Assembly: GCA_964614185.1 (NCBI GenBank)
Contig: CAZTKJ010000007.1
Span: forward strand, 25,110-89,109
DNA from: Suilimivivens sp964614185
GTDB taxonomy: Bacteria; Bacillota; Clostridia; Lachnospirales; Lachnospiraceae
DNA length: 64,000 nt
Reading direction: 5' to 3'
Shown here: piece after piece, positions 17,800-27,388 of the stretch
Layout: every line of letters begins with the position of its first letter
How positions within the stretch are numbered: the first letter of the stretch is position 1
The notes under the pieces: model-generated
The model's database searches: none
What the model was told of the DNA's origin: nothing
The model's input: only the letters and a program-made list of their open reading frames with translations
Position numbers and translations under genes: made by a program

Positions 17800-18390
17800 A
17801 TGGTTAAAAATATTATATTGGATATGGGAAATGTTTTGTTATCCTTTGATCCTGAAATTCCTCTCAACCGGTTTTGTGAAACGGAAGCAGCAAAGGATAT
17901 CATTCGAAAAGAACTTTTTCAGGGGCCTGAATGGATTCAGGGAGATTACGGATTTATTTCTAACGGGGATCGTTACGAACCTGTCAGCAAGCGGGTTCCA
18001 AAAGAATTTCATAAATCCCTTAAGAATTGTGTGGATCACTGGGATATTTGCATGAGACCTATTCCCGGCGCCATGGACTTCTGCGAATATGTAAAAAGCA
18101 GACACTATGGGATTTATGTCCTTTCAAATGCCGATAATATGTTTCATGATTATTTTCCACGCTTTGCCAGTGAAGACTACTTCGATGGCGTTATGGTTTC
18201 CTCTGATGTCCACATGATCAAACCGGAAATCAGGATTTATGAATATTTTCTAAAAACTTATGAACTGATACCGGAAGAGTGTCTCTTTATTGACGACCGG
18301 GAAGAAAATATTGCCGGCGCCAAAAAAGTCGGTATTAACGGATACCTGTTTAAAGGAGATTTTGAGGAAATAAAAAGACTCGTAAATTAA
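17800..18390 (+). CDS. HAD-superfamily hydrolase, YihX-like (subfamily IA)
   Basis: GGAG seven bases before the ATG at 17800 sets the start (196 residues). Motif I is NIILDMGNVLLSFD, with the nucleophile Asp but Gly where a second acidic residue usually stands, as in YihX relatives. Motif II is VLSNAD, motif III Lys is in MIKPEIRIYEYF, and motif IV is CLFIDDREENIAGA. A sugar phosphate or nucleotide is a likely substrate, but this cannot be settled from sequence. Confidence 0.8.
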   Translation: MVKNIILDMGNVLLSFDPEIPLNRFCETEAAKDIIRKELFQGPEWIQGDYGFISNGDRYEPVSKRVPKEFHKSLKNCVDHWDICMRPIPGAMDFCEYVKSRHYGIYVLSNADNMFHDYFPRFASEDYFDGVMVSSDVHMIKPEIRIYEYFLKTYELIPEECLFIDDREENIAGAKKVGINGYLFKGDFEEIKRLVN

Positions 18391-18418
18391 GAAGCGCAAG
18401 CTCTGCAGCTTGCGCTTC
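18391..18418. terminator. Perfect 12-bp hairpin between convergent genes
   Basis: GAAGCGCAAGCT and AGCTTGCGCTTC form a perfect stem around CTGC immediately after the HAD stop codon. The convergent GH3 gene ends 28 bp beyond, so the element may stop both transcripts. The T tract is weak. Confidence 0.6.
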
Positions 18419-18445
18419 AAAAATCTCTTCATAATTCTCGCTTTA

Positions 18446-21427
18446 TCATGCTTTAAAATAGCATAACTTAATATCGCCGGATAACCGTATTTCCAGTTCT
18501 GCCGGTTTTTCCTGATCTGCTTTTGCATCATAGATCAATGGTATTTTTACATCTGCATACACAGGTTTCCATGTGTTGATACGCTCCTTCGCCTCTTTGA
18601 TCATCATAGGTCCCATGATAGGTCGCGGATTTGCCTCATAAGTTCTGGTATCACCCTGCCAGCTTCCTGCAGTCTTCCCATTGATTGCTACCTCCACGCT
18701 TCCGCCAGCTTTGCTCATCAGATGAAGCGTTATTTCTTTTAGCTCATTTTCTATTTCGCAGTCTCGATAGTATAAGATCCCCTCTCGTTTGGAGTCCCAA
18801 AGGGTTGCCGCACAAAATCCAAACTGTCCTTCCGTCAGGATAATGTTCTCATAATCATCATAGTGGTCTGCTCTTGTCTTCTTTTTCAAATTTCGTAGTC
18901 CCGGCTTTCTGCCCGGAATTTCAATCTGCTTTGCAAGAGTATCCGCCGCACTGGAAGGGCCTGCATAAATAGTATAGCATCCTTCCTCTACCATCAGAGA
19001 ACGGCTGATAACATCATAAAACCGGAATTCTTCTACCGGAACTTCCATTTCCACTAATCTGCTCTCTCCCGGCTGCAGGGACATTAATCTCCGGAATCCT
19101 AAAAGTTGTTTTAAGGGCTTCTTCACGCGAGAGGCCGGAGCAATGCCGTATACCTGTGCCACTTCATCACTTACCCTTTTCCCTGTATTTTTTACAGAAA
19201 AAGAAATATTGAGTTTTCTTTTATCTGCCAGTTCTACTGTCAAATCAGAATAAGCAAAGTCAGAATAAGTAAGACCATATCCGAAAGGATAGAGTACTTC
19301 CCCTCCAAAATAACGGTATGTGCGGTTTCCTTTAATAATATCATAATCATCAATATCCGGAAGCTGGTCATCACTTTGATACCATGTCATATTCAGACGG
19401 CCTGCAGGTGCATTCTGTCCGAAAATAGTTTCCGCCATGGCTTCTCCCATATCCTGACTTCCCGTGGCACTCCAAAGGATAGCCGGTACTTTTTTCTGTG
19501 CTTCATTGATTGCATAAGGATAGTTTGAAAAAAGTACCAACACTATATTAGGATTTACCTGGTAGACTGCTTCCATTAATTTTTCCTGATCCGGAGGAAG
19601 GATTATGGTACTGCGGTCTATCTCTTCTTTGGCATTTACCATGGGGTTGCATCCCAATGCCAGAATCACTGTTCCTTTTTCCCTGGCCATATTAACTGCT
19701 TCTTCTATACCTGACTTGGCCACTTCCAGCATAAATCTTACTTCTGATAATGCTATTTCTTTTTGAGTAGATACAGCAGTTTCTATGGCAAGTCCTACTG
19801 TGGGACCCACCCTTTCTCCATCTTTCATAGACCAGAGGCTTCCGTCTTCTCCTTTCATAACAGGAGATCCAAAGCGGTTCGTCAGCAAAAAGCTTCCGTC
19901 CCTTTCCTCTTCCAAATGGAAGATTTCCATTACAAACCAGTCAAAAGGCCTATCGGCTTCTGCAGCGATCCTGCCCATCTCTTCCGGTTGTACTTTCCCC
20001 GGATAAAATCTTGTATTCATATATTTGCCTGTGCGGACACAACGGAAAGTAAAACTCCCCTCTCCCCAATCTTCTTTTATGAAAATATCCGGTTCCGAAG
20101 ATAAATACAATGCGCCATCCTCACGAACAGCAATTCCCTGTTCCCCACATTTAAAAACAATTTTGTCCAATCCATCTGCAAAGGGAACTATGGTCTTTTG
20201 GTTTTTTTCTATTCCCTGCCGTAATGTGGTCTGATAAGGTGCTTCTCCGCCATACCAGTCCTGATACCATGCATCGCCTAAAGGACCGATCAGCGCTATG
20301 GTATTTTCATCTGATACATCATTAAGAGGAAGAATACCATCCTCATTTTTTAAAAGCACTACAGATTCCCGTGATACCTGCATGCAGATTCTTTGATTCT
20401 CCTTGGAGTTAATATCTGCTTCCGTTACAGCATCATAAGGATTACAATGCTCTCTGTCATATATTCCCAGCCGGAGTTTGGTACGGAACATATTCCTAAG
20501 CGCACCATCAATCTCTTCCTCTGTAATAAGATGAAGTTCATAAGCTTCTCTTGCTGCCTGTTCCACCACTTTAGGATTATCTGACATTCCATCCACTCCT
20601 GCTTTTATGGCAGCTGCCAGCGTTTCTGCATGAAGTCCATAATAATGATGGAAGTTTGCCACCAATTCCATGGCGCCGCCATCACAAACTGCATGTTTTA
20701 GTCCATACTGTTCTTTTAAAATATTATTAACTTCCGGATTCAGCATTCCGGGGATTCCGTTAATTTTATTATAAGCTGTCATCACAGCCTCGGCGCCGCC
20801 ATCTTCTATCGCTTTGCGAAAAGGTTCCAGATATAATTCATACCGGTTTCTGGGATCAATAGAGGAGTTCTTCCATCCTCTGCCTGCTTCTGTATTATTT
20901 CCATAAAAATGTTTCAACGTAGCAGCCACTCTCAGATAATGCGGATCATCTCCCTGCATACCCTGAATATAGGCAGAAGACATTTCACCAGTCAGCAGTG
21001 GATCCTCTCCATAGCCTTCTTCTGTTCTTCCCCATCTGGGATCCCGCTCTAAATCAATCGTAGGTGCCCATCGGCTTAAGCCTCTGTCCGGATGGCGATG
21101 ATAAATCACACGTGCTTCTGTACCTGTCACTTCTCCTGCCTGCTTAATAAGTTCTGTATCCCATGTAGCGCTCATACCTATAGGCTGAGGAAAAGATGTG
21201 GTTATTTCCGGTTCACCAAGCTCATTTTGATCATTTCTTGCCTCTACACCATGAGCCGCTTCTCCTCCTACAGACATAGCAGGTATTCCCAAGCGTTCCA
21301 AATCAGGAACTCTTGTTGCCAGACAGCTTAGTTTTTCATCCATGGTCATCTCTGACAGCAGCCAGTCCAGTCTCTCTTCTATTGATAATGATACATCCCA
21401 AAATGGAGTATTTTTCTTTACTTCCAT
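18446..21427 (-). CDS. Large glycoside hydrolase family 3 enzyme (beta-glycosidase) with an inserted domain
   Basis: This 993-residue GH3 protein has no signal peptide. The N-terminal barrel contains GGEAAHGVEARND, the WAPTIDLERDPRWGRTEEGYGEDP segment, LKHFYGNN, and HAVCDGGA, where the Asp is the predicted nucleophile. The alpha/beta sandwich begins about residue 340. About 110 residues (roughly 410-520) are inserted with a repeating KxGEQGxAVREDGALYLSS-like beta pattern, resembling a beta-trefoil or fascin-like module. A fibronectin III-like domain follows (residues 690-790), then a C-terminal beta-rich, CBM6-like part. It is the last gene of the importer operon, so it likely acts inside the cell on imported oligosaccharides. 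Substrate (xylosides or glucosides) is uncertain. Confidence 0.88.
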   Translation of the reverse strand: MEVKKNTPFWDVSLSIEERLDWLLSEMTMDEKLSCLATRVPDLERLGIPAMSVGGEAAHGVEARNDQNELGEPEITTSFPQPIGMSATWDTELIKQAGEVTGTEARVIYHRHPDRGLSRWAPTIDLERDPRWGRTEEGYGEDPLLTGEMSSAYIQGMQGDDPHYLRVAATLKHFYGNNTEAGRGWKNSSIDPRNRYELYLEPFRKAIEDGGAEAVMTAYNKINGIPGMLNPEVNNILKEQYGLKHAVCDGGAMELVANFHHYYGLHAETLAAAIKAGVDGMSDNPKVVEQAAREAYELHLITEEEIDGALRNMFRTKLRLGIYDREHCNPYDAVTEADINSKENQRICMQVSRESVVLLKNEDGILPLNDVSDENTIALIGPLGDAWYQDWYGGEAPYQTTLRQGIEKNQKTIVPFADGLDKIVFKCGEQGIAVREDGALYLSSEPDIFIKEDWGEGSFTFRCVRTGKYMNTRFYPGKVQPEEMGRIAAEADRPFDWFVMEIFHLEEERDGSFLLTNRFGSPVMKGEDGSLWSMKDGERVGPTVGLAIETAVSTQKEIALSEVRFMLEVAKSGIEEAVNMAREKGTVILALGCNPMVNAKEEIDRSTIILPPDQEKLMEAVYQVNPNIVLVLFSNYPYAINEAQKKVPAILWSATGSQDMGEAMAETIFGQNAPAGRLNMTWYQSDDQLPDIDDYDIIKGNRTYRYFGGEVLYPFGYGLTYSDFAYSDLTVELADKRKLNISFSVKNTGKRVSDEVAQVYGIAPASRVKKPLKQLLGFRRLMSLQPGESRLVEMEVPVEEFRFYDVISRSLMVEEGCYTIYAGPSSAADTLAKQIEIPGRKPGLRNLKKKTRADHYDDYENIILTEGQFGFCAATLWDSKREGILYYRDCEIENELKEITLHLMSKAGGSVEVAINGKTAGSWQGDTRTYEANPRPIMGPMMIKEAKERINTWKPVYADVKIPLIYDAKADQEKPAELEIRLSGDIKLCYFKA

Positions 21428-21479
21428 CTAGTAATCCTCCGCTTCATTCTGATTGATCAACATGCTTATGAATTGCATA

Positions 21480-21512
21480 AAGGGTCTAACACCTTTACGA
21501 TATCAGACCCTT
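21480..21512 (-). terminator. Weak hairpin between the SBP gene and GH3
   Basis: On the minus strand AAGGGTCT and AGACCCTT pair around a 17-nt loop without a clear T tract. It may stabilise the SBP mRNA or reduce read-through into GH3; no direct evidence. Confidence 0.4.
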
Positions 21513-21552
21513 CATATTTGTTACTGGTAATTCTGTTAAATATTATGATTCC

Positions 21553-23283
21553 TTACTGAATCTTCTCTGCCAGGAATGCTGTCATCTGTGCATTTGCTTC
21601 TGCCATACCGTTTGCTTCCAGTTCTGCAACCATAGCATCCCAGTTTGCATCAAAGTTTGCCTGTCCGCCTGTTACACACTTAACCAGACCGGGCCATGCG
21701 ATTTCATTTAAGATATCTACCATATTGGAGAGATCCTGAGGAATCTGATAAGCCCATAATGCTGAGTAAGGAAGCAGTTCAAATTCATCCGGCTGAGGGA
21801 AGATATCGATCAGCATATCAGTGCCCCATGCTTCACAAGCTGCTTTCTGCTCTTCATTATACTCTGCAATTACAGATTGTCTTGTAACTGTTGTGTAAGG
21901 ATTGCCGTTTTCATCTTCAGCACCGTCACCGTAAATCGGGAATCCTGTGTAGTTGCCGATACCTGTCTTCTTACTATAATCGGGATCGGAACTGGATGCA
22001 TCAATTTCTTCCTGTGTACGATATCTCATGCCATTTTCATCAAGGAAGTAATGCTCACCTTCAATTCCCCATTTATGAAGAACTGAACCTTCGTCAGAGC
22101 AAAGGTAATCAAGGAATTTAATAGCACGTACGGGATCTTCGCAGCTCTTAGTAATACCAATACCCCAGCCTACCTGGAGACCCTGATATAACAGAGCAGG
22201 AGCTTTCTGATCAGCTCTCAGTGTAACAGGAAGACCGCAATATGTCTTATCTGTTTTGCCATCACCGATCAAAACCTGCTGTGCCTGGTTGTAATCCCAC
22301 TCAGCGTCTGTAATTGCTACTACACGTCCGCTGGAAAGTTTTGCGATATAATCATCATGTGTCTGTGTTGCAAAGTCGGGATCCAGAATGCCTTCCTCAT
22401 ACATACGGCACAGCCACTTGAAATATTCTTTTTCTTCAGGAGTTACATGCTTATAGTAGCAGTTGTAATTATCATCAATAACCCACTGTCCATTGTCAGG
22501 AGCAGCATCAGCAATGAATCCTGCAGGGTTGCCCAGTGTGATCATCCAGTGCCAGTCAGTTGTACTCATGGAAATACCAATGGTTTCCAATCCGTCTTCT
22601 GTGGTAGGATGAGCTGCCATGTACTGTTTGATCAATGCTTCGTATTCTTCAAGTGTAGTAGGATACTTATAATCATTCTCTTTCAGCGCTGCGAACTGAA
22701 TCTGGCATCCGCCGCCGGTCTTCAGTGTCTGTGCACCTACACCTGCATAAGAAAGCTGGTAGATACCTTCATCTCCGCTTCCCCATTTTAACTTTTCAAG
22801 CTCATCGCCATACATCTTCTTAATGTTAGGACCATACTGCTCAATTAAATCTGTCATGTCAATTAACGCACCTGCTTCATATAAAGAAGTAGCAGCGCCC
22901 TTAGCATAAATCATATCCGGATATTCGTCATTAGCTATCATCAGAGCTACATCTTCTGCCGCATCACCGGTAGAAGTTACAGGATAGGTAATCTCCAATG
23001 TTACGCCCGTTGCTGCCGTAATTGCATTTCCAACCGGATTGTCCCAGCTGCTGTTGTTAGCATCTGCCAGGAATACTTCAAAGGTAATAGGCTCCAGATC
23101 CTCACTGCCTGAAGCTGTTTCTGTTGCTGCAGTTCCTGCTTCCGTACCACTGCTGGTTGTTTCGGAACCGGAAGCTGCATTGCCGCTGTCCGGTGTATTG
23201 CTGCCGGATCCGCCGCATCCTGCCAACATACCAACGCAAAGCGCTGTTGCTGTCAACAGGGATAAAATCTTACGCATTTTCAT
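21553..23283 (-). CDS. Sugar ABC transporter substrate-binding lipoprotein (LplA-like)
   Basis: AAGGAGG before the ATG at 23283 gives 576 residues. The signal peptide ends in the lipobox MLAGCGG, followed by a long Ser/Thr/Gly/Glu linker and a family 1 extracellular solute-binding domain with features such as LKWGSGDEGIYQLSYAG and DPVRAIKFLDYLCSDEG. It binds the sugar outside the membrane and delivers it to the LplB/LplC-type permeases encoded upstream. It is large, as usual for this cluster type, which often handles oligosaccharides. Confidence 0.9.
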   Translation of the reverse strand: MKMRKILSLLTATALCVGMLAGCGGSGSNTPDSGNAASGSETTSSGTEAGTAATETASGSEDLEPITFEVFLADANNSSWDNPVGNAITAATGVTLEITYPVTSTGDAAEDVALMIANDEYPDMIYAKGAATSLYEAGALIDMTDLIEQYGPNIKKMYGDELEKLKWGSGDEGIYQLSYAGVGAQTLKTGGGCQIQFAALKENDYKYPTTLEEYEALIKQYMAAHPTTEDGLETIGISMSTTDWHWMITLGNPAGFIADAAPDNGQWVIDDNYNCYYKHVTPEEKEYFKWLCRMYEEGILDPDFATQTHDDYIAKLSSGRVVAITDAEWDYNQAQQVLIGDGKTDKTYCGLPVTLRADQKAPALLYQGLQVGWGIGITKSCEDPVRAIKFLDYLCSDEGSVLHKWGIEGEHYFLDENGMRYRTQEEIDASSSDPDYSKKTGIGNYTGFPIYGDGAEDENGNPYTTVTRQSVIAEYNEEQKAACEAWGTDMLIDIFPQPDEFELLPYSALWAYQIPQDLSNMVDILNEIAWPGLVKCVTGGQANFDANWDAMVAELEANGMAEANAQMTAFLAEKIQ

Positions 23284-23342
23284 AAAAAAATCCTCCTTTT
23301 TATTATATATATAATCCTGAAGTATCAGGTCATATATCAAAA

Positions 23343-24206
23343 TCAGTCTTTAACAGAACCTACTGTCATGCCTCCTACAAAATACTTTTGCAAAAACGGA
23401 TATACAACAATAATGGGAACCGTTGCTACAATGGTAACAGCCATACGGATTGCCATAGGGGTAACGGCCTGTTTCGTATTGCTGGTAGCATGAATATCCA
23501 TCTTCATGGTTGCCTGTGCCATGATTTCATACAGTTTGTATTGCAGTGTGGGCAATTTCTTTGCATACAAATATGTATCCATGAAAGAGTTCCACTGGCC
23601 TACTGCATAATACAGGGCAATTGTAGCAATAACCGGAGTACACAATGGCATTACCACCTTATACCATATCTGGAAGTCATTAGCTCCATCCAGCATTGCC
23701 GCTTCCTCCAAAGCAGTAGGAAGGCCATCTATAAAGGAGCGCACCAGAATCATATTATACACCCAGATCAGACCGGGCAGAATATATACCATAAAATTAT
23801 TGCTCAAACGAAGCGTACGGACAATCAACAGATATTCGGGAATCAGACCGCCGCTTACATACATGGTCACAACAAATAAAATCGTAAAGGGTTTATGGAA
23901 AATAAAATCCCTGCGGCTCAGCGTATATGCCAACATAGCCGTACAAATAACCCCAAGCAGCGTTCCGACTATTGTCTTTGTCACAGATATAAAAAACGGT
24001 TTGATAATATCTGCATCATTAAACACATATTTATAGTTATTTAAGGTAAATACACGGGGAACAATAAAATTAATATTACGTATCGTATCTGTAGCATCAT
24101 TCAATGAAATAGCAAGCACATTCAGGAACGGATACAATGTTATTATAACTATCAGTACAAAAAATAATATAAGCGCATAGTCAAACCATGTTTTCTTCTT
24201 TGCCAT
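23343..24206 (-). CDS. Carbohydrate ABC transporter permease (LplC-like, MalG type)
   Basis: The 287-residue protein has about six transmembrane helices starting with FDYALILFFVLIVIITLYPF. The EAA loop is EEAAMLDGANDFQIWYKVVMPLC, the site that docks the ATPase. No ATP-binding protein is encoded nearby, so a shared MsmX-type ATPase elsewhere in the genome is likely. It forms a heterodimer with the next permease and lies 59 bp upstream of the SBP gene. Confidence 0.92.
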   Translation of the reverse strand: MAKKKTWFDYALILFFVLIVIITLYPFLNVLAISLNDATDTIRNINFIVPRVFTLNNYKYVFNDADIIKPFFISVTKTIVGTLLGVICTAMLAYTLSRRDFIFHKPFTILFVVTMYVSGGLIPEYLLIVRTLRLSNNFMVYILPGLIWVYNMILVRSFIDGLPTALEEAAMLDGANDFQIWYKVVMPLCTPVIATIALYYAVGQWNSFMDTYLYAKKLPTLQYKLYEIMAQATMKMDIHATSNTKQAVTPMAIRMAVTIVATVPIIVVYPFLQKYFVGGMTVGSVKD

Positions 24207-24217
24207 ATCTCCACCTC

Positions 24218-25159
24218 CTAAATCAGCCTGTCTTCGCCAACCATGCTGGCAATCTTATTAGCAATCAGAAGCAGAGACAATCCTACAACTGACTGGAATA
24301 CACCAATAGCTGTACCAAGACCGTAATTGCTGCTTCCAATACCTCTTTCATAGGAGAACCAGGAAAGAACCATGGTATGATCCTGCACAAGAGCGTTGCT
24401 CAATAACATCTGGCGTTCCATACCTACATTCAGCGCTCCACCAATATTCATGATCAGGAGCACGATGATCGTAGCACGGATACCGGGAAGAGTAATATGC
24501 CAGATCCTCTGAAATCTGTTAGCGCCATCCATCTTGGCTGCCTCATAAAGACCGGGATCGATTCCTGCCATAGAAGAAAGGTAAATAATCGCATTCCATC
24601 CCATTTCCTTCCAGCAGTTGATAATAACAATAACCACCCAGATCAACATAGAGTTGGTACTCATAAGGTGCAGATTCGTATGTGTCAGTGTATCAATAAC
24701 GCCGCCATCATTAAAAATATTCTTTGCAATACTTGCAATGATAACCCATGATACAAAGTGGGGAAGATAAGAAATGGTCTGTGTCAGCTTCTTAAAACGC
24801 ATAAACTGCATTTCATTTAGCAATACGGCAAAGGTAATAGCCACCAGCGTACCCAAACCAATATCCAAAATACTGATACCTATGGTATTGATCATTGTCT
24901 GTTTAAATAATCTATCTTGAAATGCTTTAAAAAAATTATCAAATCCCACAAAGGCTCTTTCCCAAATAGGTATTGCAAATGTTGCAGGCTTTACCTCCTG
25001 AAAGGCCATTGTCCATCCCCATAAGGGTATGTATTTAAATACAATGATCCAAATAACAAAAGGAAGGGACATTAATAGCAGATACCGTTGCTTCCATAAC
25101 AAATGCAGACTCAACTTCTGCTTATTACCCTTCCTTGCTTTTCCACTTGTTTTTGCCAT
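24218..25159 (-). CDS. Carbohydrate ABC transporter permease (LplB-like, MalF type)
   Basis: The longest frame starts at 25288, but AAGGG about nine bases before the ATG at 25159 supports a 313-residue protein. It has a Lys-rich N-terminus, six predicted membrane helices (first at LLLMSLPFVIWIIVFKYIPL) and the EAA loop YEAAKMDGANRFQRIWHITLPG. It is the first gene of the operon that continues through LplC-like, SBP and GH3. Confidence 0.92.
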   Translation of the reverse strand: MAKTSGKARKGNKQKLSLHLLWKQRYLLLMSLPFVIWIIVFKYIPLWGWTMAFQEVKPATFAIPIWERAFVGFDNFFKAFQDRLFKQTMINTIGISILDIGLGTLVAITFAVLLNEMQFMRFKKLTQTISYLPHFVSWVIIASIAKNIFNDGGVIDTLTHTNLHLMSTNSMLIWVVIVIINCWKEMGWNAIIYLSSMAGIDPGLYEAAKMDGANRFQRIWHITLPGIRATIIVLLIMNIGGALNVGMERQMLLSNALVQDHTMVLSWFSYERGIGSSNYGLGTAIGVFQSVVGLSLLLIANKIASMVGEDRLI

Positions 25160-25338
25160 AGACTCCATCCCTTCTGTCAAATCGCCCAATTTTTTCCTCG
25201 TTTTTAAGCAATTCATTAGCATTTTGTTTAATTTTAACAGAATACTTCCTTCTTTAATATTGTAAATTTTAATGAGATATACTATCATTTTTTAACATCA
25301 CTAGATTGTACTTTCCCATTTGCTATGGTATACTTTTG

Positions 25339-25589
25339 TTTATAAGGGTTTGAGTGTCAAATGTCCTTTTAAAAATCCTGTTTGTCAGATTACACAAAAA
25401 AAATTCGTGCGCACTCCATTGCACGAATCATTCCGCCGAACCTCCTAAAACGAAAATCGTGTTCAGCAAAGGCTTCCACGATTTTTGAGTTTCGTCTCCA
25501 TCGTGCAAAAGTCGCTTGCACAAATTTCTTTTGTCCAATCTGCTATGCAACAGTTCCAATCAGGACTTTTGACACCCAAACCTTATAAA
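25339..25589. repeat. MITE-like element with 26-bp imperfect terminal inverted repeats
   Basis: The left end (25341-25366) and the reverse complement of the right end (25563-25587) match at nearly every position across TATAAGG-TTTG-GTGTCAAA-GTCC. Internal stems include AAAATCGTG / CACGATTTT, and on the minus strand ATTCGTGC / GCACGAAT followed by eight T, which looks like an intrinsic terminator. Both ends carry TTGACA pointing outward, a possible -35 box. It fills most of the 456 bp between the lplB-like gene and the AraC gene; the remaining 25160-25338 is AT-rich without a clear signal. A 68-codon frame inside it (25382-25588) is probably not a gene. Confidence 0.6.
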
Positions 25590-25615
25590 GAAATTATTAC
25601 AGGAAACTATGGAAA

Positions 25616-26593
25616 ATGGAAATGGACTATCAGACTATAACAGATCATATGGATGACACGGCGATACCGGATGATACCCGGCACATTCCCATGCACACAT
25701 GGGATGATGTCCTGCTGTCTGCCTACAGCCAGCATCATCTTTCTTCAGATTTACGGCAGAATATCATTGCCTTAGAAGGGCTAACGTATCCCATTACTGA
25801 GCATACCAGTACTTTTTTTGAAATGATCTATGTGCTGTCAGGAACCTGCTGCCATCAGATCAATCAGAATACGGAACGAATGGATACTGTTGGCGATTTA
25901 TGTATCCTGCCGCCTGCTGCACGGCATTCCATCTATACATCTGATAACAGCCGCCTTGTCCATATTCTGATTCGGCCTGCCGCTTTTATGGATATTCTCC
26001 CCGGCACTCTCAGCGGGCAGGATTCTTTGGGCAGCTTCTTAAAAAGAAGCATCTATCAAAACAAAGGGGAAAGTTATCTTTTGTTCCATACGCAGCAGGA
26101 AGAAGAGGTTCACCACACCATTCTGGATATACTTAAGGAAATGTCCAACATTGACGAATATACTGACAGCATTGTCTCCGGCATGCTTTTGGCACTCTTT
26201 AGCAGGTTGCTGCGGACGCACAAAGACTTTGTAAAGTCTTCTCCCTGGGATCCCCGCATCAATGAAATTCTTTCCATGATTTATGACCAATACAACACCA
26301 TCACTTTATCCTCTCTGGCAGAGCATCTGCATTATACGGTTCCTTATTGTTCCAAGTATCTTAAGCAGCATCTTGGAAGCACTTTTTCCCAGCTGATCAG
26401 ACAGATCCGTTTTCAGAAAGCTGAACGCATGCTTATGAATTCCGGCATGACTATCACCCGGATCAGCAAAGAACTGGGCTATGAAGATCTGGAGAATTTC
26501 GTCCGTGCTTTCAAGCATCAGTATCAGATGACTCCCTCCCAATACCGCTTATCCAACCGCCCTAAACTTCCCCCGGTTGAAGTAAGATCATAA
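25616..26593 (+). CDS. AraC-family transcriptional regulator
   Basis: The 325-residue protein has a cupin-like N-terminal sensing domain (about 30-140; FEMIYVLSGTCCHQIN) and a C-terminal pair of helix-turn-helix motifs (about 215-315; SLAEHLHYTVPYCSKYLKQH and ITRISKELGYEDLENFVRAFK). It ends in the typical MTPSQYR. Lying head to head with the sugar importer operon, it most likely controls that operon in response to sugar. Its own promoter region has been invaded by, or consists of, the inverted-repeat element. Its last 6 bp overlap the convergent metallohydrolase gene. Confidence 0.88.
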   Translation: MEMDYQTITDHMDDTAIPDDTRHIPMHTWDDVLLSAYSQHHLSSDLRQNIIALEGLTYPITEHTSTFFEMIYVLSGTCCHQINQNTERMDTVGDLCILPPAARHSIYTSDNSRLVHILIRPAAFMDILPGTLSGQDSLGSFLKRSIYQNKGESYLLFHTQQEEEVHHTILDILKEMSNIDEYTDSIVSGMLLALFSRLLRTHKDFVKSSPWDPRINEILSMIYDQYNTITLSSLAEHLHYTVPYCSKYLKQHLGSTFSQLIRQIRFQKAERMLMNSGMTITRISKELGYEDLENFVRAFKHQYQMTPSQYRLSNRPKLPPVEVRS

Positions 26594-27388
26594 TAATATG
26601 CTTTCCAAATCATCGGGAACAAATAAGTTCCCATGAAAATAGCGGCTGCCTTCTTCAAGATACATTTTTTTCCTGTTTTTTATGTTCCGATCTTCCGTAT
26701 GGTAGAGAATCAAGTTTTGAACTCCAAGCTCCCCCGCTAACTCACAGGCCTCTTTCACTGTTGAATGATGTTTTTCATAAGGAGTAAATATATCCGCCTG
26801 GGAATACAGACAATAAGCTTCATGCAACAGCCATTTGCTGTTTTCTACGTACTTTTTCTCGCAGGGATGATACAGCTCATCTCCACAGCAGGTAAGCTTC
26901 TCGCCATGGGGAAGCTCCATGCAGAAACCAAACTGTTTTTCCTTGGTGGATTGTATATCAAAAAAAGTTACTTTCCTGTTGTTGATCTTCCGCTCTTCTC
27001 CGTCTAAGACTGTAATCAGATGAATGCGGCTGTCAATGAAACGACTCTGTTTTTCCCAAAGCAGCTTATATGACATATCCCGAAGCAGTTCTGTCAGTTC
27101 CTGATGTGCATAGACATTTACATCTCCCTGATACTGCCCTTTTGCCATACTCTGAGAAATTGTGCGTATCATCCAGATAATACCCATCAGATGATCAATA
27201 TGCTTGTGAGTGACAAAGATTTCCTTTATATCCATGTAGCTATATCCGGCATTTGATAATTGACGCAGTATGGTATTTCCGCCTCCTCCGTCAACCATGA
27301 AATGTTTCTCATCATCGCTTATGACAAAACACGTATTGTAACATTCCGTTACCATTGCATGTCCGGTTCCCAGCATTGTTATCTTCAT
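26588..27388 (-). CDS. MBL-fold metallohydrolase (RNase Z-like)
   Basis: The protein is 266 residues starting MKITMLGTGHAMVTE, with the metal motif FVTHKHIDHLMG (HxHxDH) and later CCGDELYHP, WLLHEAYC and LYHTED that supply the remaining ligands. This arrangement is of the RNase Z/arylsulfatase-like group, but the flexible arm of tRNase Z is not evident, so the substrate is unknown. Its ATG overlaps the stop codon of the upstream acetyltransferase, indicating coupled translation. Confidence 0.8.
   Translation of the reverse strand: MKITMLGTGHAMVTECYNTCFVISDDEKHFMVDGGGGNTILRQLSNAGYSYMDIKEIFVTHKHIDHLMGIIWMIRTISQSMAKGQYQGDVNVYAHQELTELLRDMSYKLLWEKQSRFIDSRIHLITVLDGEERKINNRKVTFFDIQSTKEKQFGFCMELPHGEKLTCCGDELYHPCEKKYVENSKWLLHEAYCLYSQADIFTPYEKHHSTVKEACELAGELGVQNLILYHTEDRNIKNRKKMYLEEGSRYFHGNLFVPDDLESILL

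Noticed and set aside
25382..25588. 68-codon frame inside the inverted-repeat element
   Set aside because: It spans both the internal hairpins and the right terminal repeat, has no ribosome binding site and a Cys/Arg-rich composition unlike the neighbours, so it is most likely a by-product of the repeat.
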